Part shown: positions 1 through 11,860 of the stretch, piece by piece
How positions within the stretch are numbered: position 1 is the stretch's first letter
How the letters are laid out: each line of letters begins with the position of its first letter
DNA from: Begonia masoniana
Taxonomy: Eukaryota > Streptophyta > Magnoliopsida > Cucurbitales > Begoniaceae
Assembly (NCBI GenBank): GCA_022432975.1
Contig: CM039511.1
Location: 21,850,557-21,914,556 of the forward strand
Direction: 5' to 3'
DNA length: 64,000 nt
Made by a program: the position numbers and the translations under genes
The notes under the pieces: generated by a model
What the model was told of the DNA's origin: nothing
Databases searched by the model: none
Seen by the model: the letters and a program-made list of their open reading frames with translations, nothing else

Positions 1-1171
1 TTAAAAAATAGTTTAATCATTGTCGACAATACAAAAAAGAGAGAGACATATCTTTTGAGTTTTGGACTTTAAGTCTTTTTCATTTATTCTAAAATTTCCA
101 CAGCGGAATCTTAGAATTACATTTTTTTAAAACCTGCGTCGAAGCTGGATTCGTCTGTTGTCAATATTTTAGGTCAAAACAATTTTCTGAGAGACTTTCG
201 TATTATTTTCCTTAAACTATCTCTTGTGATTAGATGTTAGAGGAAATCTTTGTATTTTTACTCCATATTTATATTTGATTGTCACAGCGCCTGCGACTTA
301 ACCATTGGCGCCCGCAGCGGAATTGCACGAGAGCCCATAGTCGGGTAAGGGGATATGCCACTGTCCAAGTACTTATTACTTCTTGGGTTGTAATTGTCCA
401 ACTCAGTCACGTCTTCATTCATTTAGAGCCTGTATGAAGAAATTTTAACAGAAAATTAGACATCAAAAATTATTTTGTTAACAAAACATATTTTAAGAGA
501 GAGATAAGTTGTGTGAGTTCTGTAATGAAAACTAATAGCGAAGAGTAAATGACAATTATTCATTGTCACAAATCAATCTCGATATGTACAAGTACAAGAG
601 AAGTGGGCTGCACTCCATATTTTGATTCCACAGTCCAAATGAGGATGAACAACTTCCAAGTTGTAAATACAGATTCCATGAAATTTGGTAACTTAAAATG
701 CAAGAGGTGACAAAGGTATTTACCTTTTTTATCACATTAATTAATCAAGAAATTCATTTAATTGATTTTGGTATGCCAAATATCACTTTAAACAACCCTA
801 TCTATAGTAACAAGATATAAATTCGAGACATTATTAACATTGTTTAAATGGTCCAAAAATTTTACAAAATAATTTATGAGACACCCAATTATTCAAAGTA
901 TTTAAATTCTAATTTTATAGACAAACAGATAACAATACCTTTTAATAAAATATTACTATAGACATAAATTAGTAAAATTAAAAAAAGATAAATATCAGCG
1001 TGAGATTCCACGCCACCAACATCTCATAGATTTTGAGCTACATGAGAGAAACCATTGGTAACTCAAGATTTATTTTCATCTTTGTTTTCATTTAATTTTT
1101 TACCGAGTTTTTTTTCACTTATTTTTTCAGTATTTCTTTTGAGATCATTTATTGAGAAAGATTGATATAAA
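1..1171. other. AT-rich flank, no gene recognised
   Basis: I see no open reading frame worth calling. The stretch is AT-rich. The word CAGCGGAAT occurs twice (near 101 and 316), and a TTGGCGCC-like string lies near 304, which resembles the primer-binding word of Athila/Tat elements. No LTR end can be shown next to it, so I do not call a PBS. It may be the decayed edge of an older retroelement. Confidence 0.4.
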
Positions 1172-1650
1172 TATTGAGAAAAATAAGACAATTACGTATT
1201 GGAGATGGAGATGCTGATGCAATTTCAAACTATTTTCTTAAAATGAAAATTAATAATTCAAATTTCTTTTATATGATGGATTTGGATGACGATGAACCAC
1301 AGAAAATGCATTTGGGCATATCCGAGAAGTATGATTGCATATGAAGAATTTGATGTTATTGTTTGCTTTAATACAACTTATTTGACTAATGAGTACGATT
1401 TGCTCTGTTTGTTGGAGTCAATTATCATGATTAATCAATATTATCGAGATGTGGTTTAATATCAAATAAGAATGCAAAAAATTTTACTTGGTTATTTGAA
1501 TCATGGTTCTCGTGCACGAAGAATCAATTTCCCAGTGCAATAATCACAAATCAAGATAAAAACATGAAAAAAAAAAACAATTGAAATTGTGTTTCCTCAT
1601 GCAAGACATTGGTGTTGTTTATCAAGTCAGAGGTAAAGGGAAACCATCAA
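1172..1650 (+). pseudogene. FAR1/FRS-like (MULE transposase domain) pseudogene fragment
   Basis: Three-frame reading gives successive pieces of the FAR1/FHY3 family, which are transcription factors domesticated from Mutator-like transposases. Visible pieces are GDGDADAISNYFLKM followed by NNSNFFYMMDLDDD (about 1201-1290), then MIAYEEFDVIVCFNTTYLTN (about 1330-1390), then NAKNFTWLFESW and PSAIITNQDKNM (about 1470-1567), then IEIVFPHARH (about 1582-1611). Frameshifts and stops separate the pieces, so no protein can be made. The segment that reads FDTTYLT in the family, with the first catalytic Asp of the ancestral transposase, here reads FNTTYLT. N-terminal FAR1 and C-terminal SWIM domains were not found. 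It could be a dead FRS gene copy or a dead MULE transposase. Confidence 0.72.
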
Positions 1651-2648
1651 AATGTTATTGTAGAAGAGCATCAACAAATAAAGGAGATGAGGTGAACAAC
1701 ATAAGTAGAAATCCTGTGAAAAACATGATTGCTTGCCAGGGGAAGGCTCTCTGCGTTCAGTCAATCTACGGATAGTGAATCAGTCTCTAAAGAACCCCGG
1801 CGAGGAATTAGAAACTTTCGTCTCTCCGAGTCATTCTCCAAGACCACACCCCTTTTCTCTTATCTTCGGAAATTGGAAGATGAATTAACTCCCAATGTTA
1901 GCCTTTTTACAATTGTAAACAAATTAAAATGATTAAAAGGGGAGATTAGACTCTCAGTACAAGATTTTCGTGATCAAGAAACTCGCAAACTATGTTTGGT
2001 TGTTGACTTTATTATACAATTATTTGAAAAAGGATAATTTACCAAAAAAAAAGAAAAAAAAAAAACTTCAACTATAAGATCATTAACAAACTCGTTCTTA
2101 AACTATGTTCGTTAACAAAATCTCGCTTAAAATATATTTTGTTAACAAAACTATCAATATCGTCAAATTTTTCGTTAAAAATTTATTTGTGTAGGCCACT
2201 CGCAAAGATGTGTGAGCCCATGCCAGAGAGTAGTTTCGATCGTTGGCTCCCACGCAATTACGTAGCCTTCTGTTGTGGGCAGCCGTAGTTAAGTCGCGGA
2301 AGCCCATGCTTGTGATCGCGAGCTTTTGGTGCTGGCGTCCGCACTTCTGTCGTTGGTGCCCGAGACAATAAAATATAAATAGGTCTTGGAGTCCTCTGCA
2401 ACTTATGTGAAACCTCCTCCAGTGATCTCTTGGATTTTCTACAACACCGTCGATGAACTTCGAGTGTTCCTTTATGATTTTCGACCTTCAGATCATAGTC
2501 CTCAATAAATTTTGTCAATCACAACATTGAAATCTTCAACAAATTGTGCCCTAAATCCGTGCCCTAATTTTTGGCCTGACTTGGTATGTTCGAATTTCGA
2601 CCTCCTTCGTTCATTTAATTCAGGTTTGATGGCATCAAGGGTTCACGA
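1651..2648. other. Flank between FAR1 remnant and element B
   Basis: Short open frames exist, for example 1729-1932 on the plus strand, but I recognise none. The segment ends at the left edge of element B. The five bases before B (CACGA, 2644-2648) do not exactly match the five bases after it (CGCAA). Confidence 0.4.
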
Positions 2649-2900
2649 TGTAATAACCCGAAAAATTTACCAAATAAATTAAAAGTCCTGTTAGAATTTT
2701 CGTGAGAGATTTTAACGGGTTAGTTAGCTTATTAAAACTTAAGATTTTATTTGAAATAGGATTTCTAAAATTTTAGGTCGAGAGGACGCGAACCAACGGA
2801 AATAAGGAATTTCAAACACGCGAGGGAAATTTAGTAAATTGGTTAGAAAAATAAAAAAAATATATATTAAAAACTGAATGGCTTCGCGAAGAAGCCATTC
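2649..2900 (+). repeat. Element B 5' LTR, first part
   Basis: This aligns with 29230-29484 of the 3' LTR with scattered substitutions. It ends in an inverted repeat with arms GAATGGCTTC and GAAGCCATTC around a 5-base loop (2876-2900). Element A inserted directly after this hairpin, and the target-site duplication CATTC (2896-2900) is the end of the right arm. Confidence 0.9.
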
Positions 2901-4073
2901 TGTAACGCCCGAGAATTTTGTTTTAGGGATTTTGAGTTTTTGGTTTCGAGTTTTAAATATTTTAAGTATTTATAGAGTCATAATTCGTAGAAATAGTGAA
3001 TTAAGTCCGATTTGCGAACGGGAAGTTTCGTTAGGACTCTAAGAATAAATAGAAATATTTGGAGGAATAAGGGAATTTTGGAGAAGCTAAACCGATCGAC
3101 GAAATAACGATTTAAGTTAAGAAATTAACTAAAGGCGATTAGGTGATTTACTAAGTCAAATTTTATTAAAAACTTAAAAATCTTCTCTCTTTCTCATTTC
3201 TTCCCTCCAGTGCACGCGATCCTCTTCCTCTCCCTCGCGATTTCCCTCTCCTCCATCGCCGATTCCCTACACGTCGATCGACTCCTCCGATTCCGGCATT
3301 TTTCCTTCAAGTTTCTTCAACAAATCAAACCTCCAAGTAAGCTCTATGTTTTAGTTAAGTTAGTTGTCATTTTTTGAGTGGTTTTGGTTTAGGGTTTGCG
3401 AAGAAATTTAGGGATTTCGTTGGAAATCGATAGGGTTGTTAATTTATTATTCATTGATGATATAATGATGGTTATTTAAGTGAGTTTAACAAATTTATGG
3501 TGTTTGTAGTTGATTAGAGTTAATGTTGGTTGTTGAAGGTAGTTGGAGAAAAACATTAATGGAGTTTTAGTAAATGCGAGCACAATGTGCTCGACGAAAT
3601 GCCCGAACGAAGTGAAGTAAAGTTTTTGGAAGAATTGGCTTAGCTCGGGATTTCGTTTAGTTTAGAATTTGATGATTTTGAGTTAAAACTAATGACGTTT
3701 TATGAAACTGCCTTAGGTAACCCAAGCTCAAGGACGGTGCTCGGCATATCTAGGACGCCAGGTAAGTGAGTGTTAGGTTTTCGGCCCCTAAGGCCCTACG
3801 TCATATCGATGTTAGAATTTTTTGTTGTGTTAGTGATTGACGGTGGTAGGAGTCTTGGTAAGTCGGGAAGCCTATTGTAGCGTGTTAGCCATTAGCTAAT
3901 AGTTTTGTCCGCCTACGGGCCATAAATGTTAAAGGGACGTAGGAGTTGTTTTGATGAGTGTAGTGTATGTGTTTGTCTCCCCATGCATCATATTTTATGA
4001 ACTGTGCATACGAACTATTTACGAGCATGTTTTTACGATGAATTGCACGATAAAGATTTAATGATTATATGTG

Positions 4074-4152
4074 TTCTCACGGGGTAAGACATGGTTCTCA
4101 CGGGGCAAGTAACGGCTCTCACGGGGCAAGTCACGGTTCTCACGGGGCAAGG
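4074..4152 (+). repeat. Unexpanded 21-bp minisatellite (four copies) in A 5' LTR
   Basis: There are four imperfect copies of a unit built around TCTCACGGGGCAAG, with substitutions between copies (GGGGTAAGAC, GGGGCAAGTAACGG, GGGGCAAGTCACGG). It occupies the same place as the 52-copy array of the 3' LTR and probably represents the unexpanded state. Confidence 0.9.
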
Positions 4153-4669
4153 AAATGGTCTACTACGTAGACAAATGAGTTAATGTTAACAAAACAAACG
4201 AAATGAACATGTTTTTATAAATTGTAACGACCCCGGCCAGGAGCCGTCACGTGTTCATATTCTTTCATTAATCGTTTGCTTGACTTTTACTATTATTACA
4301 TTCACTTACTATCTCTCAACAGACTTTCACATTTTACATATATGTTTTTTTTCTAAACTGGTAATAGAGACGCAGAACCATTAAGGAAGACGAACCCTCT
4401 CGTGCCCGACTTCCCACGCCTCGTCGGCTCAAACTTTCACAGAGTCGAGCGACTAGACTCGGTCATTGGTTTCTTGACAATTTCGGGAAAAGAGGAGGTG
4501 CCCTCAATTCTCTTAACATAATACCACTCGGGTTTGCATGGGTTGCATGCGTTGACAACCCTAGAAATTTAGTCGTCCGGTCATCACGTGCATTACGCGT
4601 GACTCGCTTAACATCGCCTAAAAGGAGACATCTTCCGGTGGGCACGTGGGTCTCGCGTGCTAAATTAAA

Positions 4670-4960
4670 ACATCATCCGGTCGCTAATCGACAAAACACA
4701 TTTTACATCTTCCGGTGACGTCATCCGGAAGACTAAACCATCATACAATATCCTTCGGCATCTGCCGATGACGTTCAACCGGAAGACTAAACCATCAAAC
4801 AATTCACCTTCGGCATCTGCCGATGACGTCAACCGGAAGACTAAACCATCAACAACTATTCTTTCGGCATCTGCCGATGACGTCAGCGGAAGACTAAACC
4901 ATCAAACAATTAACCTTCGGCATCTGCCGATGACGTCAACGGACGATGCCTCATCCAGCT
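4670..4960 (-). repeat. Short degenerate array with CTGCCGATGACGTCA words
   Basis: About five copies of a 40-50 bp unit contain TTCGGCATCTGCCGATGACG and AACCGGAAGACTAAACCATC. The words CCGATGACGTCA and GGAAGACTAAACC also occur, in altered form, in LTR J near 60560-60660. The array lies on the LTR-3' side of the acceptor motif, as the large array of LTR F does. Confidence 0.75.
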
Positions 4961-5544
4961 TCCGTCTTACGGTAGAGATCACTAAATCATCAAATGACTC
5001 CTCCCAACAGAAAGAAAACACAACTCATTCAAAATGCATATAGCGGAAGACTTAAGCAACAGATCATTTATAAATCTATATAATCATTCCCTGACTCAGT
5101 GATCCACTAGACAGTTTCAAAGCTCAACGTTTTAAAATAATCTCATCCTACTTAAGCTACCATATCCTTTAACATACTGTAACATAAGAGTCTTAACCAG
5201 GGGTCATAAATCGCCTCTCCAGTCCCGCACTGTCACCTTGAACATCCTCCAGCAACCAGCCTTAAGCATCCTCTTTGAACATAACATCCTCACCTGAACC
5301 TTCTTCACCTACACCATAAGGTTTAACTATAAGCCTAATGCTTAGTAAGGAATGCATGCTGACAGATATACATGAGTACACAATTTAAAGAGACATAATT
5401 CATAAACCATTCTTCATTCATGTTCATCTTTATCATTTACATAACATGTATAAGGCAGGGAACGAGGGAGGAAGACAGGGGTACATAGTCATTTGCCTAT
5501 CGCGGCAGTCGTACATAATCATTTGCCTATCGCGGCAATCATGA

Positions 5545-8445
5545 TACATCACTCGGCCTCCACCAGTGGGAGATTTCGCGAGTCGTACATATCATTAACT
5601 CGGCCTCCACCAGTGGGAGATTTCGCGAGCCATATATATCATTAACTCGGCCTCCACCAGTGGGAGATTTCGCGAGCCATACATATCATTAACTCGGCCT
5701 CCACCAGTGGGAGATTTCGCGAGCCATACATATCATTAACTCGGCCTCCACCAGTGGGAGATTTCGCGAGCCATACATATCATTAACTCGGCCTCCACCA
5801 GTGGGAGATTTCGCGAGCCATACATATCATTAACTCGGCCTCCACCAGTGGGAGATTTCGCGAGCCATACATATCATTAACTCGGCCTCCACCAGTGGGA
5901 GATTTCGCGAGCCATACATATCATTAACTCGGCCTCCACCAGTGGGAGATTTCGCGAGCCATACATATCATTAACTCGGCCTCCACCAGTGGGAGATTTC
6001 GCGAGCCATACATATCATTAACTCGGCCTCCACCAGTGGGAGATTTCGCGAGCCATACATATCATTAACTCGGCCTCCACCAGTGGGAGATTTCGCGAGC
6101 CATACATATCATTAACTCGGCCTCCACCAGTGGGAGATTTCGCGAGCCATACATATCATTAACTCGGCCTCCACCAGTGGGAGATTTCGCGAGCCATACA
6201 TATCATTAACTCGGCCTCCACCAGTGGGAGATTTCGCGAGCCATACATATCATTAACTCGGCCTCCACCAGTGGGAGATTTCGCGAGCCATACATATCAT
6301 TAACTCGGCCTCCACCAGTGGGAGATTTCGCGAGCCATACATATCATTAACTCGGCCTCCACCAGTGGGAGATTTCGCGAGCCATACATATCATTAACTC
6401 GGCCTCCACCAGTGGGAGATTTCGCGAGCCATACATATCATTAACTCGGCCTCCACCAGTGGGAGATTTCGCGAGCCATACATATCATTAACTCGGCCTC
6501 CACCAGTGGGAGATTTCGCGAGCCATACATATCATTAACTCGGCCTCCACCAGTGGGAGATTTCGCGAGCCATACATATCATTAACTCGGCCTCCACCAG
6601 TGGGAGATTTCGCGAGCCATACATATCATTAACTCGGCCTCCACCAGTGGGAGATTTCGCGAGCCATACATATCATTAACTCGGCCTCCACCAGTGGGAG
6701 ATTTCGCGAGCCATACATATCATTAACTCGGCCTCCACCAGTGGGAGATTTCGCGAGCCATACATATCATTAACTCGGCCTCCACCAGTGGGAGATTTCG
6801 CGAGCCATACATATCATTAACTCGGCCTCCACCAGTGGGAGATTTCGCGAGCCATACATATCATTAACTCGGCCTCCACCAGTGGGAGATTTCGCGAGCC
6901 ATACATATCATTAACTCGGCCTCCACCAGTGGGAGATTTCGCGAGCCATACATATCATTAACTCGGCCTCCACCAGTGGGAGATTTCGCGAGCCATACAT
7001 ATCATTAACTCGGCCTCCACCAGTGGGAGATTTCGCGAGCCATACATATCATTAACTCGGCCTCCACCAGTGGGAGATTTCGCGAGCCATACATATCATT
7101 AACTCGGCCTCCACCAGTGGGAGATTTCGCGAGCCATACATATCATTAACTCGGCCTCCACCAGTGGGAGATTTCGCGAGCCATACATATCATTAACTCG
7201 GCCTCCACCAGTGGGAGATTTCGCGAGCCATACATATCATTAACTCGGCCTCCACCAGTGGGAGATTTCGCGAGCCATACATATCATTAACTCGGCCTCC
7301 ACCAGTGGGAGATTTCGCGAGCCATACATATCATTAACTCGGCCTCCACCAGTGGGAGATTTCGCGAGCCATACATATCATTAACTCGGCCTCCACCAGT
7401 GGGAGATTTCGCGAGCCATACATATCATTAACTCGGCCTCCACCAGTGGGAGATTTCGCGAGCCATACATATCATTAACTCGGCCTCCACCAGTGGGAGA
7501 TTTCGCGAGCCATACATATCATTAACTCGGCCTCCACCAGTGGGAGATTTCGCGAGCCATACATATCATTAACTCGGCCTCCACCAGTGGGAGATTTCGC
7601 GAGCCATACATATCATTAACTCGGCCTCCACCAGTGGGAGATTTCGCGAGCCATACATATCATTAACTCGGCCTCCACCAGTGGGAGATTTCGCGAGCCA
7701 TACATATCATTAACTCGGCCTCCACCAGTGGGAGATTTCGCGAGCCATACATATCATTAACTCGGCCTCCACCAGTGGGAGATTTCGCGAGCCATACATA
7801 TCATTAACTCGGCCTCCACCAGTGGGAGATTTCGCGAGCCATACATATCATTAACTCGGCCTCCACCAGTGGGAGATTTCGCGAGCCATACATATCATTA
7901 ACTCGGCCTCCACCAGTGGGAGATTTCGCGAGCCATACATATCATTAACTCGGCCTCCACCAGTGGGAGATTTCGCGAGCCATACATATCATTAACTCGG
8001 CCTCCACCAGTGGGAGATTTCGCGAGCCATACATATCATTAACTCGGCCTCCACCAGTGGGAGATTTCGCGAGCCATACATATCATTAACTCGGCCTCCA
8101 CCAGTGGGAGATTTCGCGAGCCATACATATCATTAACTCGGCCTCCACCAGTGGGAGATTTCGCGAGCCATACATATCATTAACTCGGCCTCCACCAGTG
8201 GGAGATTTCGCGAGCCATACATATCATTAACTCGGCCTCCACCAGTGGGAGATTTCGCGAGCCATACATATCATTAACTCGGCCTCCACCAGTGGGAGAT
8301 TTCGCGAGCCATACATATCATTAACTCGGCCTCCACCAGTGGGAGATTTCGCGAGCCATACATATCATTAACTCGGCCTCCACCAGTGGGAGATTTCGCG
8401 AGCCATACATATCATTAACTCGGCCTCCACCAGTGGGAGATTTCG
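5545..8445. repeat. 47-bp tandem array, about 62 copies, in solo LTR C
   Basis: The unit, for example 5648-5694, includes CTCGGCCTCCACCAGTGGG and GAGATTTCGCGAG. The CGGCCTCC word recurs every 47 bases from 5554 to 8421, giving 62 copies. The first two or three copies differ (GTCGTACATATC, CCATATATATC). From then on copies look identical by eye, which points to recent expansion or homogenisation. There is no meaningful ORF. Confidence 0.95.
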
Positions 8446-9674
8446 TAACATTACAGTAGTTAAAACAAAGTCCTAGTAGCCCTAATCATAAACCATCTAG
8501 GATCTAATAGCTAAAGTCATTCCGATTCCTCTGTTTGACACACTGCAGTCTGAAATCCGAAACTAGGTGGACAGGTTTTACATTGATTAAATCCGAGTTG
8601 GTTACTTAAATGCTCAGAATCGATTCGGGATGACATTTCTACTCCCAGATTTTAAAAGTCATAAAATACTCAGCCATCTGACTAAAAAAAAATCCGAACT
8701 CAGTGCCGAGCTGAAACAGAGCTCTATTTACTAATGAATGACTACATTGTCCATTTCATACCTCGGGGTGGGATTGCAGAGAAGAGCAGCTCGAAACAGC
8801 CGCGTAAAGGGAAGTTCTGGTAGCCGAGAGCAAGAACTTGGGAAAGAAGGAATTGCCGAGAGGGAATGTCGGCTACAGTGGCAATAAATGAGATTTAAGG
8901 TTTCCATTTCCTATTTATACTTAATCCATCAATTCTAATTACAAAACTGCCACCTAACCTAGTTTTACTCAACTTGTAATAAATTTGTCTTAACATTAAA
9001 TTTAAATCATAAAGGTTAAGTAAGAGGGTGACAATGAAATAGTCAGAAAATCACCTGGCCAAAATGTCGGGTGTTACATAAATGACATGCATATATGTAA
9101 CAGTTATATTTAGTGTACTCTTTACTAAGCATTAGGATTAATGTATTTATCGTATGATGTAGGTGACGAGAACAAAGGTGAGGAACCTCCTTATGATGAT
9201 CAAGCGTAGTTGGTCGATGGGCGGAGCTCGTGGCGGCGGGGCGTGTTTTGGCCAGGCTGGTTGACTCATGGTTAGATAATTTTTGAGAGTTTTTGGGAAT
9301 ATTTAGGTTAATGGTGAATTAGATAGATTCATCGTAGAATTTGATACATTTTAGGATGTTTGGTGACTGAATAGATAATATATTGCATTTTGTAGTGCTT
9401 TTGACGTTTTTCAAACAGGAGGAAATGTTAAACTTTTAAACGAAACCACGCGGTTAGTTTTCATGAAAGTTGATTATATTTAAAAGTGAATTGTGTCGGT
9501 TTTGAGTGTATGGATAAACTTCATGTTGGAAGTGTATATTGTAAGTTGTAAGTAAAGATGGTGTGAAGGAGGAGTGAGAAGTGGAGATGAGGTTGTTGTC
9601 TGTTTTGTGTTATGAATGTGAAATGTAGGGCGTGAGGAAAACGAAGAAAGAAAGAAAGAGGGGAGGAGAAAGCT

Positions 9675-9935
9675 GTGCTCTCTGGAGAAATTCCAGAGAG
9701 CATGGCGATTGATCGCCTCTTGGAGGTGATCAATCGCCTCTCCTTGCCTGGAAATCGCTGGATAGGCGATTGCTGGTCGCCGCTCTCTGGAGAAATCCAG
9801 AGAGACTGGCGACTGATCGCCACAAAGTGTGGCGATCAGTCGCCACAAGCAATTTGCAACAGGCGATTGATCGCCTGTTGCAATCGCCGAAGGGCGATCA
9901 GTCGCCCCTTTTATGGACGACTGATCGCCATAGTT
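9675..9935 (+). repeat. Cluster of perfect inverted repeats in A's LTR
   Basis: Several hairpins follow one another. CTCTCTGG/CCAGAGAG arms occur at 9678-9698 and again at 9783-9803. An 18-bp perfect pair, TGGCGACTGATCGCCACA and its complement, spans 9807-9845 with a 3-base loop. GCAACAGGCGAT/ATCGCCTGTTGC lies at about 9857-9882. The core word is GGCGATYGATCGCC. The same region in the 3' LTR (about 18725-18940) lacks the 18-bp hairpin. A role in RNA structure or dimerisation is possible but unproven. Confidence 0.8.
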
Positions 9936-10162
9936 TCTTTTATTTTATTTTAAGTTTTATTTTAATTAGTTAATAGTTTTAATTGATTTAATTGTTTTAA
10001 GTTTTCATTATTTTAGTATTTGTTTTAAACGATTTACTAAACGAATTTCAATTTCAATTTCAATTTCGATTGAGATTTCGCCTTAAGTACAGTTAAAGTT
10101 AAAAGTGTAAAAAAAAATGATAGTACGGGAAATTGGGTACAGTATTAGGGTCGTGACAGTTA

Positions 10163-10173
10163 TGGTATCAGAG
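10163..10173 (+). other. Primer-binding site of element A
   Basis: TGGTATCAGAG four bases after the LTR end matches the usual initiator-methionine tRNA primer site of plant Ty3/gypsy and copia elements. Confidence 0.88.
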
Positions 10174-10322
10174 AGACGGAGTTTTAAAAGCGATTTTGTG
10201 ATATGCCTGCCAAACACACCGCCGTACGGGAACTCTCCATCGACTGTAAGTGTTTACGTTTAAGTATGATTCCTAGATATTTATATTGCTTCGTATTGTC
10301 TAATGTGTTTAGGGAACAAAAT

Positions 10323-11220
10323 ATGCCGAGAGCACCTAGACCGCCTCCAGGGAACCCTATGGACCAATTCATGGATATATTGCAACAACAGTCGGATCAG
10401 ATTGGAGTTTTACTAAATCGAGAGGGAAATGACAATGGACAAGGAAGTTCTTTACGGGACCAAGGTGGAGAGAGATTTCGACGCCTTGGGCCTCCGGCTT
10501 TCGACGGACAGTCTTCAGATCCTACGAGTGCCGAACAGTGGATTCGTAAGATTGAAAGTATGTTTGCCTATGCAAAGGTAGAGGAAGCCGATAAGGTGAT
10601 GTTGGCAATATTCAATTTGGAGAAAGACGCTATGTGGAGGTTATGAGATGGGAAAGATTCAAAACGGTATTCTACAATAAGTATTTCAGTCGCACTCTTC
10701 GGGCTAGTAAGAAGGTGGAGTTCGCCCAATTGCGCCAAACGGGGACGGTGGTCGAATACGTGCGAAGGTTTGAGTCGTTATCTCGGTATATCGGATATAT
10801 GATCTATGAAGAGGAGGACAAAATCCACCAGTTTGTACAAGGTCTGAAATTAGAAATTCAAAAAGGGGTGATGACAGAGGATGACGAGAACGTGCCTTAT
10901 CATAAGATAGTGGAAAGGGCTCTTGGACTTGATGACATAGAAATGAAGCTTCAGCGACAGAGAGAAGCGTCGAGAAGGTTTGTCAAAGATGTGCGACCAC
11001 AACAACAGAATCAGGGTTGGTAGCCACAACCACAACGAGGTGTCGAACGGGCGAATGAGACGCCTAGGGTTCAAGATAGGGGTAAACGTCCGCAAGGGGC
11101 GTCGCAGGCTCCTTTATGCCCTATTTGCCAAAAGAACCATCATGGGGAGTGCAAACTTTATAGTGGACGATGTTTTCGATGTGATAAAGTGGGCCACAAG
11201 GCCGTTGATTGCCTAGAGCT
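10323..11220 (+). pseudogene. Element A gag (broken)
   Basis: The chosen ATG at 10323 (MPRAPRPPPGNPM) aligns with the gag start of element B at 23043. The open frame also extends upstream to 10203, but that part is leader. The retrotrans_gag core begins RFRRLGPPAFDGQSSDPTSA. At about 10640 there is a frameshift and loss of roughly a dozen codons next to the conserved Trp motif, after which reading resumes at WERFKTVFYNKYF. A TAG at 11022 interrupts the basic linker in the same frame. The zinc-knuckle region follows, with CPICQKNHHGEC and the CCHC motif CFRCDKVGHKAVDC. Gag would form the virus-like particle and package element RNA; this copy cannot make a full protein. Confidence 0.85.
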
Positions 11221-11857
11221 AAGTAGGAGGCCACCGGGCAGTCCCTCCCGGATCTTTTCTCTGATTGAAGACGAGGAAGCTACTCATCCTTCAGTTGTTA
11301 CAGGTACTATTTTGGTCTGTGGAAACACGGCTCATGTTTTAATTGACACTGGGGCAACCCATTCCTTCATAGCACAGAAGTATACGGTTAAAGGGAAGTT
11401 AGATGTCGTCCCAGCTGATCGTGATTATAGTGTTATGTTGCATTCCGGAGAGTATTTGCACTCCGATCAGGCGATACGGGGTGAAATTATATCTGTTGGT
11501 AGTCGGCAACTGTATGCGAACCTAATCATCATAAGTATGAAGGGGTATGATGTAATCTTGGGCATGGATTGGTTGTTTCGGCACTATGCCACAATCAATT
11601 GTAGGTCTGGAGTAGTAGATTTTAGACCCCCGAGCGGGGAGAATTACAGTTTTCCAGCGACCCTCCGTACGAGTGAGATTCCTCTTGTATTTTCAATGAG
11701 CGCCCAGTACTCCATAAAACCCAGATGTTTCAGTTTTGTAGCAAGCATCGTGGATGTAAGAAAGCAAGATGAGCGGAAGTTAAGTGGCATTTCGGTGGAG
11801 GAAAGTTTTTCGAAAGTGTTCCTAGACGAGTTACTCGGCTCGCCTGTAAGTGCTTGA
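11221..11857 (+). pseudogene. Element A aspartic protease and PR-RT linker
   Basis: This continues in frame from the zinc knuckle. The active-site motif LIDTGATHSF lies near 11340-11369 and MKGYDVILGMDWL near 11540-11578, both intact. The protease would cleave the Gag-Pol polyprotein. A TGA at 11855-11857 ends the frame in the linker. The linker appears duplicated: about 11715-11850 (CFSFVASIVDVR ... KVFLDELLG) resembles the following 11870-11990 ([12 protein letters not shown] ... EVFLDELPG). Confidence 0.85.
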
Positions 11858-11860
11858 TAC

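Larger units (their letters stand above)
4223..9078 (-). mobile_element. Solo LTR C, reverse orientation, in A's 5' LTR
   Basis: The insert runs from TGTAACGACC to GGTGTTACA and is flanked by perfect TAAAT duplications (4218-4222 and 9079-9083). The empty site is visible in A's 3' LTR as TTTATAAATGCATGC. It has TG...CA ends and no primer-binding site, purine tract or coding region, so it is a solo LTR of about 4.86 kb. Orientation is minus: on that strand it starts TGTAACACCCG and contains the landmarks CTAAGCATTAGG and GTGTAGGTGA in the same order as A's LTR. More than half of it is a 47-bp tandem array. Confidence 0.88.
2901..10158 (+). repeat. Element A 5' LTR (interrupted by solo LTR C)
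   Basis: Without insertion C and one TSD copy the LTR is about 2.39 kb. It holds only four 21-bp units (about 4074-4152) where the 3' LTR has 52. A possible spliced-leader layout is visible: donor CCAA|GTAAGC at 3337, acceptor CCTTAG|GT at 3716, a 45-bp exon-like segment 3717-3761, donor CCAG|GTAAGT at 3762, CTAAG branch-like motif at 9125-9129, and acceptor GATGTAG|GTGA ending 9162. Its 3' part is a dense field of inverted repeats (about 9675-9935). Confidence 0.9.

Noticed and set aside
304..318. TTGGCGCC-type primer-binding site
   Set aside because: No LTR end, purine tract or coding region could be tied to it.
4463..4645. 60-codon minus-strand frame in solo LTR C
   Set aside because: Short, no family resemblance, inside a non-coding LTR.
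5545..8445. CRISPR-like array
   Set aside because: 47-bp units are directly abutting with no unique spacers, and the context is a plant LTR.
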